From the IMG/VR virus record IMGVR_UViG_3300032282_004353, positions 1 through 49,681 of that record: a stretch of 49,681 nucleotides of DNA. The stretch is one strand, 5' to 3'. Of the stretch, positions 28,421 through 34,981 are shown in pieces (within the stretch, counting starts at the first letter, position 1; every line of letters begins with the position of its first letter). Made by a program: the position numbers and the translations under genes. This DNA is from a virus. Under the pieces are notes generated by a model that did no database searches, had not been told where the DNA came from, and saw nothing but the letters and a program-made list of their open reading frames with translations.

Positions 28421-28750
28421 TTAGATCTTGAAGATACGATGACGTTGTAGAACAGTTGAGCCATATGGTGCACATTTTACCCGATCATATACTGTATGGG
28501 TGTAGATTTTACCATTATACATATATTCTGAGGTACGACCATTATCAACCATCTTGGTGTCTTTAATACCACTAATACGTGTGAATACTACTTCACCTTT
28601 TTCATTCTTAAAAACTCCATCAAAGTAACCTGTATTTTGATGCACTCTCCAACCATGGCTTACATATGCCACTCGGTCACCTGGATTGATTGTCTGACCA
28701 ATCTCATTGGTGAATGATTCATGCACTAAAGTAGTTTTTGTCTTTGCCAT
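28421..28750 (-). CDS. Hypothetical protein between clamp and clamp loader genes
   Basis: 109 residues, beta-rich with a KOW/SH3-like first half (INPGDRVAYVSHGWRVHQNTGYFDGVF). In T4 no gene lies between 45 and 44. It has its own promoter nested in the gp45 terminator (28774-28813). Possible RNA polymerase or nucleic-acid-binding protein; unproven. Confidence 0.65.
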   Translation of the reverse strand: MAKTKTTLVHESFTNEIGQTINPGDRVAYVSHGWRVHQNTGYFDGVFKNEKGEVVFTRISGIKDTKMVDNGRTSEYMYNGKIYTHTVYDRVKCAPYGSTVLQRHRIFKI

Positions 28751-28773
28751 TTTAGTTCTCCATGATAAAAAAT

Positions 28774-28813
28774 AACCACTCGGATACTATATCATATACC
28801 GAGTGGTTGTCAA
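28774..28813 (-). terminator. Terminator of gp45 with a nested sigma70 promoter
   Basis: AACCACTCGG/CCGAGTGGTT (10-bp perfect stem, 28774-28783 and 28799-28808) followed by ATTTTTTATC on the minus strand, 18 bases after the gp45 stop. The promoter TTGACA (28808-28813), 16 bases, TATAGT (28786-28791) lies within the same hairpin and drives the next gene. Confidence 0.78.
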
Positions 28814-28825
28814 CACAAACTAGAC

Positions 28826-29479
28826 TTAGAAAGTAGATGATGCTTCCACTGCAATCCAATAAGTGGCTTCAGTACCAACAAATTGTGAAATACCTTTGGA
28901 AGAAATCATCAGTTGATAATCGCCATCCATAAGCTTTAGATTCTCTGAACGGAATACTGCACGGAATACCTTATCGGTTTCTGCCACAACAATGCTATAT
29001 TCATCGGCTGATGGATTCTTAACATCAACAGCTTGAAGCATAATATTTGAACCATCACCAACAACTGCAAGTTCTGGTAGACCAAGAATATTCATAGCCT
29101 TAGTGACATCTTGAATATCCTTATTAGTTAGAAAACAATCTACATCTACTGATGGTAGCTTAATTTCCTTTTCAGGTGGTGCAAGGATAACAGATGGATC
29201 GGCATAATGATATGTATTGCTCTTTTTACCGGATGAAATACGCACCGCAGAAGTACCAAACTCTAAATCAGGATCATCAAATAGAGTCATAGTAGAAATA
29301 AATCGAGCAAGATTATAGATTGCAATTACATTTGTAAATTCATCTGGGCAAGTTGCCCGAGCCATAATGGTTTTGTTGGTTGAAATAGTAGCAATGGTAT
29401 TCCCAGGCTTCAGCACAATAGATGGATTAATTGTACTGAAATTCTTGAGAATATTGATAGTTCGTGCACTTAGTTTCAT
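28826..29479 (-). CDS. 45: Sliding clamp gp45
   Basis: 217 residues. The beginning (MKLSARTINILKNFSTINPSIVL) and the closing strands (LMISSKGISQFVGTEATYWIAVE) match T4 gp45; length is close to its 228. A trimeric ring that holds gp43 on DNA and, in T4, activates late transcription with gp33/gp55. Promoter at 29514-29542. Confidence 0.95.
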   Translation of the reverse strand: MKLSARTINILKNFSTINPSIVLKPGNTIATISTNKTIMARATCPDEFTNVIAIYNLARFISTMTLFDDPDLEFGTSAVRISSGKKSNTYHYADPSVILAPPEKEIKLPSVDVDCFLTNKDIQDVTKAMNILGLPELAVVGDGSNIMLQAVDVKNPSADEYSIVVAETDKVFRAVFRSENLKLMDGDYQLMISSKGISQFVGTEATYWIAVEASSTF

Positions 29480-29513
29480 AATATAAAATAGTCTCCTTAT
29501 TGTGTATTTGTGT

Positions 29514-29542
29514 ACTATATACGACGTTTAGTGATATGTCAA
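29514..29542 (-). promoter_or_regulatory. Sigma70-like promoter for gp45
   Basis: TTGACA (29537-29542), 17 bases, TATAGT (29514-29519) on the minus strand. Confidence 0.78.
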
Positions 29543-29545
29543 TAG

Positions 29546-29938
29546 AAATCTAAAGATTTAAAGACATATTGTTCTTGGCAGTATGAAATTGCTAAAAAAG
29601 CCGCAAAACATAGTATGATGGGTAAAAATAATAATTTCTACGGTAAAAAACATAGTGAAGAAAATTTAAATAAAATGAGAGCAGGTCAAAAAAGACATAT
29701 TGAAAAGAATGGTAGACCTAAACATACCAAAGAAACAAAAGAAAAATTACGAGTAAAACATACAGGCAAAAAAGCACCAGAAAGTTTTGCATATAATTTA
29801 AAAAAATATTATGAAGAAAACGATGTTAAATGGTATAATAATGGTACAGTTGCAAAAATGATTGCTAAAGGTCAACAAATACCGGAAGGATTTGTTAGAG
29901 GCAGATTAATGAAGAATAAGAAATTAGAGGGGAACTAG
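29546..29938 (+). pseudogene. Remnant of a NUMOD3-type homing endonuclease
   Basis: The frame is open from just after a TAG at 29543 with no start codon until ATGATG at 29615, yet the upstream codons (SKDLKTYCSWQYEIAKKAAKH) continue the same helical, Lys-rich style. The rest is two NUMOD3-like units (NNNFYGKKHSEENLNKM and RPKHTKETKEKLRVKHTGKKAPE) and a KWYNNG motif, the C-terminal DNA-binding part of GIY-YIG/HNH homing enzymes. The catalytic domain is missing. The 107-residue form from 29615 may still be translated. Confidence 0.7.
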
Positions 29939-29952
29939 TTCCCCTCTTTTTT
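29926..29952 (+). terminator. Rho-independent terminator
   Basis: Perfect 22-bp palindrome, half-site AGAGGGGAACT (29926-29936), followed by TTTTTTA on the plus strand. Stop codon of the homing remnant lies inside. Confidence 0.85.
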
Positions 29953-30796
29953 ATTTGTTCTTTTTTAACATTGCTGGATCAGCCGTGGCAGGTGCACCAA
30001 TAGATGCTAGATCCGCTAGTGATCCACCAAAAATATAGGTACCGACATGACTAAGTTTCATCCACGGGCAATACCAAATCTTTCCACCAGCTTTGATTAG
30101 CTTTTGACAGAACCAATAATCCTCAGAGAGATATCTCTTGGAGTCAGGATCAATTTCAGCTTGAAAATATTGCATAATCTCACGAGATCCGTCGAAATGT
30201 TCGGTTCGAACATGATCTGGTTTATAAGAATATCCGGGATAAGCCGTATTAAATTTTTCAAAAGCTGAACGGCGAGTCATCATAAAACCAGTACCAACTT
30301 CAGATACTTCTACTGGTTCATCAATACGAATAGTACCATTACCAGCTTTAGGATTGAATACATAATCACCAACATACTTTTCTAGTACATTAGCATCATC
30401 ATCTGCAATACCCTTGTCGACTGCCAGTTTGATCTTTTCCCAAGAGATAGTCTTCTTTGGATATGGACCTGCCAACACATCATATTCTGAGTCATCTGAT
30501 TGTAATGCCATCATAGCAACAATATCTCGTGGATCAAAACCAATATCGGAATCAATGAACATCATGTGAGTGCAATCAGAGCGCATAAATTCATCAACAC
30601 AATAGTTTCTAGCACGAGTAATAAGAGACTCGTTGAAAAGAAAATATGATCTTAGTTCTAGACCATTTGCAGCAAACATTGCTGTCAAATCAGCTACAGA
30701 CTTTGTAAAAAGACCAGCGCACATCCCGCCGTACATAGGAGCAGCAAGGAAGAGTTTACGCTTCCTTAGTACATCCATTTCAATTTTAATTTCCAT
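29951..30796 (-). CDS. GT-A-fold glycosyltransferase-like protein
   Basis: 281 residues (start at 30796; MDVLRKRK at residue 8 is an alternative). KLFLAAPMYGGMC, SLITRARNYCVDEFM, THMMFIDSDIGFDP (DxD metal/nucleotide-sugar motif, about residue 80), YDVLAGPYPKK, VGTGFMMTRRSAFEKF and YLSEDYWFCQK then LSHVGTYIFGG are the layout of phage GT-A glycosyltransferases. The acceptor is unknown. It is the first gene downstream of DUF3310 and the DNA-modification-like block, so transfer of a sugar to hydroxymethylated DNA is an option; virion or surface glycosylation is another. Confidence 0.78.
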   Translation of the reverse strand: MEIKIEMDVLRKRKLFLAAPMYGGMCAGLFTKSVADLTAMFAANGLELRSYFLFNESLITRARNYCVDEFMRSDCTHMMFIDSDIGFDPRDIVAMMALQSDDSEYDVLAGPYPKKTISWEKIKLAVDKGIADDDANVLEKYVGDYVFNPKAGNGTIRIDEPVEVSEVGTGFMMTRRSAFEKFNTAYPGYSYKPDHVRTEHFDGSREIMQYFQAEIDPDSKRYLSEDYWFCQKLIKAGGKIWYCPWMKLSHVGTYIFGGSLADLASIGAPATADPAMLKKNK

Positions 30797-31098
30797 TATG
30801 TATTCACCTTATTTTTATAATGTTCAATATAAAGACAAAGAAGAACGTAATGAAGTGTTTTCATTAAATCATCTTTATTTTTACCGTTCTTTTTGCCATA
30901 ACGCATGAGATATTTAATAGCAGTATCCCGAGAAGTAGTGGAAGCAGTACCCATGGCTTCCCAGACATCAAACGTCTCTAGGTCTTCAGCCTTGTAATGC
31001 TCACCATATGTCCTATCAATATAGGCTTTAAGATCAGCAATAATCTGATCCTCATTATATTTATACACTATTTTTTTACTTGTGTCAATCATCATCAC
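30796..31098 (-). CDS. DUF3310-like protein
   Basis: 100 residues. EHYKAEDLETFDVWEAMG followed by TAIKYLMRYGKKNGKNKDDLMKTLHYVLLCLYI matches DUF3310, a helical family often linked to nucleotide kinases in phages. A promoter with combined early and late elements lies inside its first codons. One base separates its stop from the glycosyltransferase start. Confidence 0.75.
   Translation of the reverse strand: MMMIDTSKKIVYKYNEDQIIADLKAYIDRTYGEHYKAEDLETFDVWEAMGTASTTSRDTAIKYLMRYGKKNGKNKDDLMKTLHYVLLCLYIEHYKNKVNT
31058..31088 (-). promoter_or_regulatory. Overlapping early/late promoter inside the DUF3310 gene
   Basis: TTGACA (31083-31088), 17 bases, TATAAATA (31058-31065) on the minus strand. It lies within codons 4-14, so it would serve an internally started product or the downstream glycosyltransferase. 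Confidence 0.55.
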
Positions 31099-31099
31099 C

Positions 31100-32329
31100 T
31101 CAATTCAAAAAGTCAATTAGAGTCTTTTGCCTAGTGTTTACTATTGGATACTCGATAGTATGATTGTAGTTCATTTGTAAAGAGTAGAACTGGTCTACCC
31201 ACTGGCGCCTATCTTCTAGAGCTTCAAATACTTCTTCTGCCATATCGCGGGCAGTGCTAAACGGAACGTTTTGACAAATATGATTTACGTTTTTCTTGGG
31301 ATTAAGAAGCTCAAAGTCTCCTGGAAGCCCCATGATAGACATAGCTTCTCGATAAGTTATGTATCGGTCTTCATCTGGATGAGTTAAACACCCGGGATAG
31401 TGACCTACAAATGCGCCGATATAGTTTTTCGGGATGATAGTTCCGCGCCGCATGATGTTCTGTCCAGCTTTAAGCTTAGCGTCTCTACGCTCACACTTTA
31501 CAGCCTCAGACTCATAGCCCTTTTTACGAAGCCAGTTGATTAACTGTGTGTATGTAATATTGTTGCGTTCTATAAATGATAACACATCATTGCTCCCAAT
31601 CCCCATGGCTTCCATCTTCTCATGACTGAATGTACGATGATCGATGCCGCCGTACAACTCTTCGAGGATATAGCGATAGTACGGGTCATGCGATGGAGTC
31701 TTATGATTGATTACTTCCATCTGGCTGTTGTGCTTAGCGGCGTCACGAATGACGTCTTCGATCTTTGGATGTCCGCGATTATACCAATCAAACACTGGAA
31801 CTTTTCCATTCTCCCAGAAGAAATAAAACGAGCGAGAGCGAACTTGAGCCGTTCCATGTAGAAGAGACTTAGTTCGATATATTGACATTGAGTAACCGTA
31901 CTTTTTACCAATTGCAATGAGCTGAGTACGAATATCAAATCCTATCTTGCTAGCAAATCCAGGAGCATTCTCACCCCAGAATACCTTTGGCTTAAGGTAA
32001 CCAAGCACATATTCAGCCGTCTTAATCATCCACTGGTTGTTCTTGTTGTCAGTGCCAAATCCATGAGAGAGCTGAGATAGTCCTGCGCATGGACAGGTAG
32101 TGTTGACGATGTCTACTTTAGAATGAGGGTTTTCGCCGCGATCAACGTAGTAATATGGAAGATTAACATCATACTTATACTTGTAGTAGTTAAGCAAGTG
32201 AGACTCGTTGTCTTGGAAGCCTTCATAAGTCAGAAGATACTCAGGCGGTGCTCCAGCATGGTCATGCTGGGCTAAAGTCATTCCCCCAATAAGAGGTACT
32301 ATAGAAGCATGTGTATACTTATTACCCAT
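31100..32329 (-). CDS. Cytosine-C5 DNA methyltransferase-like enzyme with divergent SAM motif
   Basis: 409 residues. C5-MTase motifs in order: IV NTTCPCAGLSQLSHG (Pro-Cys 80-81, nucleophile), VI FWGENAPGF (Glu-Asn 120-121), VIII AQVRSRSFYFFW (QxRxR 162-166), a target-recognition region about 180-310, IX ITYREAMSIMGLPGDF and X QNVPFSTARDM. Motif I, usually DLFAGIGG, is SIVPLIGGMTLA, losing the first Gly and aromatic. It may methylate cytosine, or use the covalent C6 adduct for another reaction at C5. TAATG-type overlap with the SGNH gene; probably one operon with 32329-36162. Confidence 0.85.
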   Translation of the reverse strand: MGNKYTHASIVPLIGGMTLAQHDHAGAPPEYLLTYEGFQDNESHLLNYYKYKYDVNLPYYYVDRGENPHSKVDIVNTTCPCAGLSQLSHGFGTDNKNNQWMIKTAEYVLGYLKPKVFWGENAPGFASKIGFDIRTQLIAIGKKYGYSMSIYRTKSLLHGTAQVRSRSFYFFWENGKVPVFDWYNRGHPKIEDVIRDAAKHNSQMEVINHKTPSHDPYYRYILEELYGGIDHRTFSHEKMEAMGIGSNDVLSFIERNNITYTQLINWLRKKGYESEAVKCERRDAKLKAGQNIMRRGTIIPKNYIGAFVGHYPGCLTHPDEDRYITYREAMSIMGLPGDFELLNPKKNVNHICQNVPFSTARDMAEEVFEALEDRRQWVDQFYSLQMNYNHTIEYPIVNTRQKTLIDFLN

Positions 32330-33435
32330 TACATAAACCTTTCTAGATTACTATTAGTTTTTTCTTTAGCAACTTTCTTTAAAAAAACTTCATTCCACTT
32401 TTTTCCAGTCCAGTGCGGATAGCTCATCCTAGATAAGTGAACAGACCTCTTATATTCCATATGGCTGAAGTCTAGTTGTCCTTTGTCGTTCAAGAGATAG
32501 TTAGTCCACTTTTTGAAGTAAAGTCCGTTAGAAGTGCAAAGCTTTTCGCATAGTTTTCCAAATTGTTCTCTAGCAGCATTACGATCAGACCAAGAGCCCC
32601 AAAAGCCGCGATTATTGTACATCCCAGTTTTAGGGATGATTCGAGACTCATCCTCGATAGGAAGGAGCTCGCAGATTGTGATCTTCTTGACTCTGGTTAG
32701 AGTCTTACGAAGCTCGATGGCTTGCTTAACATACTCGGTTACCAATTCTTCTAAAACTACTCGTTGGTCAGACTGGCGGCACAGATGGTGCCTGACGTCA
32801 ATGTTTCCAAAATAGAGTTCTATCTCCTCTGCCTCAATGCTAGTCCCGACATACGGCTCGGTAACGAAATTCAAGAGCCCTTTTTTGAGAGCTCCGAACA
32901 GAGTCTTAAATGGAATTGTATTTACTGACCATCCTGGACGATACATGCTTATATCATGGCTATCCCCAACCGTGATTTTGCTGGTAAGATACGGGTGCTT
33001 GACTATTTTTGCTTTCTTCTGTATAGAAAGTAAGTTATCAAAATCTATTCGAAGAAAATCTTCTAGTATAGAGCAATTAGCCTCGCGCGATAGTCTAATC
33101 TTCTTGCTAAGAAGATAATGATAGTCTGGAATATCGTGGCACAGAGAGATAACTTCTCCCTTGAAGAAAGAAATATTTTTAATGTTACTTGCGTAAGGAA
33201 ATTTATCCATACCACCATAGAGATTAAGAGAATTTGACCAATCATTTCCATGGTAGATGTATAGTCTATCAAACTCATTGAAGTCATCGATCATCTTAGC
33301 TCCAATGTCAATGACCACCTCTTCCTCTCCTTTCTCATGAATCATATCTCCATATATGACTCCCTGAGCTCCCCGGTGGCTGGAAAAGATAGAAGATATA
33401 GGAATAAATGGAGCAGCAACAGCAGATCTAATCAT
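32329..33435 (-). CDS. SGNH/GDSL-hydrolase-like protein in the modification block
   Basis: 368 residues. KITVGDSHDISMYRPG (GDSH, residues 157-160) and YFGNIDVRHHLC (residues 208-219) match blocks I and III of SGNH enzymes, and a late MEYKRSVHLSRMSYPHW could supply the Asp/Glu-His pair. The N-terminal 150 residues (AQGVIYGDMIHEKGEEEVVIDIGAKM) look like a separate alpha/beta domain of unknown family. SGNH proteins hydrolyse or transfer acyl groups on sugars. Overlaps the methyltransferase gene by 1 base and the next small gene by 4. Confidence 0.6.
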   Translation of the reverse strand: MIRSAVAAPFIPISSIFSSHRGAQGVIYGDMIHEKGEEEVVIDIGAKMIDDFNEFDRLYIYHGNDWSNSLNLYGGMDKFPYASNIKNISFFKGEVISLCHDIPDYHYLLSKKIRLSREANCSILEDFLRIDFDNLLSIQKKAKIVKHPYLTSKITVGDSHDISMYRPGWSVNTIPFKTLFGALKKGLLNFVTEPYVGTSIEAEEIELYFGNIDVRHHLCRQSDQRVVLEELVTEYVKQAIELRKTLTRVKKITICELLPIEDESRIIPKTGMYNNRGFWGSWSDRNAAREQFGKLCEKLCTSNGLYFKKWTNYLLNDKGQLDFSHMEYKRSVHLSRMSYPHWTGKKWNEVFLKKVAKEKTNSNLERFM

Positions 33436-33671
33436 GTTTGATTCTTTCTTCGATAGAAGAGATCAAAGCCGTAGAGCACAGAGTTGCTTTTAACATCAAA
33501 CATCTCCCTGTTGCTTCCTTTGTTAAAGAAGCCGTGATTTGGCTCAGCTCTAACTAGCTCAAACTGCTTCTCAATCTTCTTATTGTAGCTCTCGTCAAAC
33601 TTAAAGTTTACGTAGTTTTTTCGACACTCGTTAACCATTGGTTTTGTCAGCCGCATCGCCTGGGCGTACAT
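33432..33671 (-). CDS. Small basic hypothetical protein
   Basis: 79 residues (MYAQAMRLTKPMVNECRKNY...FYRRKNQT), 15 basic residues, no domain recognised. AAGGG lies 6 bases before ATG. Its first 41 bases overlap, in another frame, a 22-codon ORF at 33631-33699. If that ORF's start is the true one and a -1/+1 shift occurs near GTGTATGTACGCC, the product would be MDLKKFKGV joined to YAQAMRL. Confidence 0.55.
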   Translation of the reverse strand: MYAQAMRLTKPMVNECRKNYVNFKFDESYNKKIEKQFELVRAEPNHGFFNKGSNREMFDVKSNSVLYGFDLFYRRKNQT

Positions 33672-33699
33672 ACACGCCCTTAAACTTCTTTAGATCCAT
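33631..33699 (-). CDS. Overlapping 22-codon ORF (possible true start of the next gene)
   Basis: MDLKKFKGVYVRPGDAADKTNG, with AAGGTGTG 9 bases upstream and placed directly after the aGPT-PPlase-like gene. It has a better Shine-Dalgarno spacing than many genes here but is unusually short; it may be a leader peptide, or the 5' part of a frameshifted 33432 gene. Confidence 0.35.
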   Translation of the reverse strand: MDLKKFKGVYVRPGDAADKTNG

Positions 33700-33715
33700 G
33701 ATATAACACACCTTT

Positions 33716-34981
33716 TCAATGAAAAAAATTAATAAGTGACGATTGTGCAGAACTGCTAACTTCTGTAGAAATTGGAGCCTGAGCTCTGTTGGACGCCATG
33801 GGTAGAGAAGTTCTGACGCGGTCGAACACATCGTACTGGCAACACGCTATCTCTACTCCGAACGTAGTGAAGCAACCAAGCTCACTGGCCTCTGTTAGGT
33901 GCTTCACGTCTCTTTCTGAGTGTATCCCGAAAAAGTTTTGCTGGTCGTCTCTAATGGCGAGAATCATCTTCATGGTCGTTCTAGTATTTATGGGGAGCTC
34001 GGGCCATAGCCTGGCTAGAGTCCTGCACGCCCCTGGACCAGCAACCACGTAGTCAGCGTTCTCGTTAAGGTCACCGTGAGTCAATCTCGAGTCGGCTTTC
34101 TTGAGAAGACTCCATTGGTATCTAGTTGCCGGAGCCTCAATCAAGCCAGCGGCTCCGATACCAGGCATCCTGCACAGGTTGGACGAGAAGTGGTATCCGT
34201 AGTAGTTACCGATGCCTGGATAGGACGTCAGTTTCTCGAACGAGCCCCGCATGTCGGGCTTCTTAGAGTAGAAGGACACTAGGTCTTCGCGCATGCTAGC
34301 AACCCAGTGTATCATGTCAGAAGAGCGCATCTTCCCGGCGCGCGAAGACTGACCTGCTTCTACTACTCCCGGAACTCCTCGGCAGTCGATCGGCGACGGG
34401 TTAGACTTAGAATACCTAGAAGCGGCCGTCTGAAGGCTAGTTCTAAGCTCGGTAGTTCCCCAGATGCGAGCCTTGTGAAACTTAGCTAATTCAATATTCT
34501 TAGTAACTGTGTAAGCGTAGTTATCGTCGACATCGTATCTCTCAAAGTCTACATATGGCAAGTCTGTCTTAGAACTTCCTGGAACTCCGGCTCTACCAGT
34601 AATGATTTCCAGAGTCTTGGACGGTCCGTAAAACTTGACCAAAGCAGAGTTAAGAAGCTTGTTAACGAAAGACACGCTAGCATCATAGTAAAGATTAGCA
34701 TTAAGCCATATGATCTCGTCGTGAAAAGACCTGTTTGGGTGGAAGTATGGAACAGGCTTACCTTCGACTACAAAGCCGTAACCAAAGACGTCTCTGTGAG
34801 CTTCTTGGTAAAAGTCTTTGACGTACTGCTCAAACGTCGTACACTGACCACTAACACGAACTGTCCACTCACGACGATTGAACTCGCGGATGAACTTACC
34901 TAGGTCGAGGCAAACTTTCTTGTCAGCTTGAGCTAAAAGCTGACAAGAGGCAGCGGCAAGAACATCTTCGGTAGAACGCAT
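33716..34981 (-). CDS. aGPT-PPlase / HMUDK-helical-domain-like protein (DNA base hypermodification)
   Basis: 421 residues. The central-to-C-terminal signature is LTSYPGIGNYYGYHFSSNL, then NENADYVVAGPGACRTLARL and FGVEIACCQYDVFDRVR, the order seen in the helical DNA-glycosylase-like family named alpha-glutamyl/putrescinyl-thymine pyrophosphorylase (aGPT-PPlase) and the helical domain of 5-hmdU DNA kinases. No Walker A P-loop is present, so it is not a complete hmdU kinase. Family members act on hydroxymethylated, activated bases in DNA. GC content is visibly higher than elsewhere. Stop of the MIPS gene overlaps its start. Confidence 0.65.
   Translation of the reverse strand: MRSTEDVLAAASCQLLAQADKKVCLDLGKFIREFNRREWTVRVSGQCTTFEQYVKDFYQEAHRDVFGYGFVVEGKPVPYFHPNRSFHDEIIWLNANLYYDASVSFVNKLLNSALVKFYGPSKTLEIITGRAGVPGSSKTDLPYVDFERYDVDDNYAYTVTKNIELAKFHKARIWGTTELRTSLQTAASRYSKSNPSPIDCRGVPGVVEAGQSSRAGKMRSSDMIHWVASMREDLVSFYSKKPDMRGSFEKLTSYPGIGNYYGYHFSSNLCRMPGIGAAGLIEAPATRYQWSLLKKADSRLTHGDLNENADYVVAGPGACRTLARLWPELPINTRTTMKMILAIRDDQQNFFGIHSERDVKHLTEASELGCFTTFGVEIACCQYDVFDRVRTSLPMASNRAQAPISTEVSSSAQSSLINFFH

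Noticed and set aside
33789-34489. Plus-strand ORFs opposite the aGPT-PPlase-like gene
   Set aside because: Shadow frames of a GC-richer gene, without ribosome sites or recognisable domains.
33716-34981. Complete 5-hmdU DNA kinase
   Set aside because: No Walker A/B kinase domain is visible; only the helical-domain-like motifs are present.
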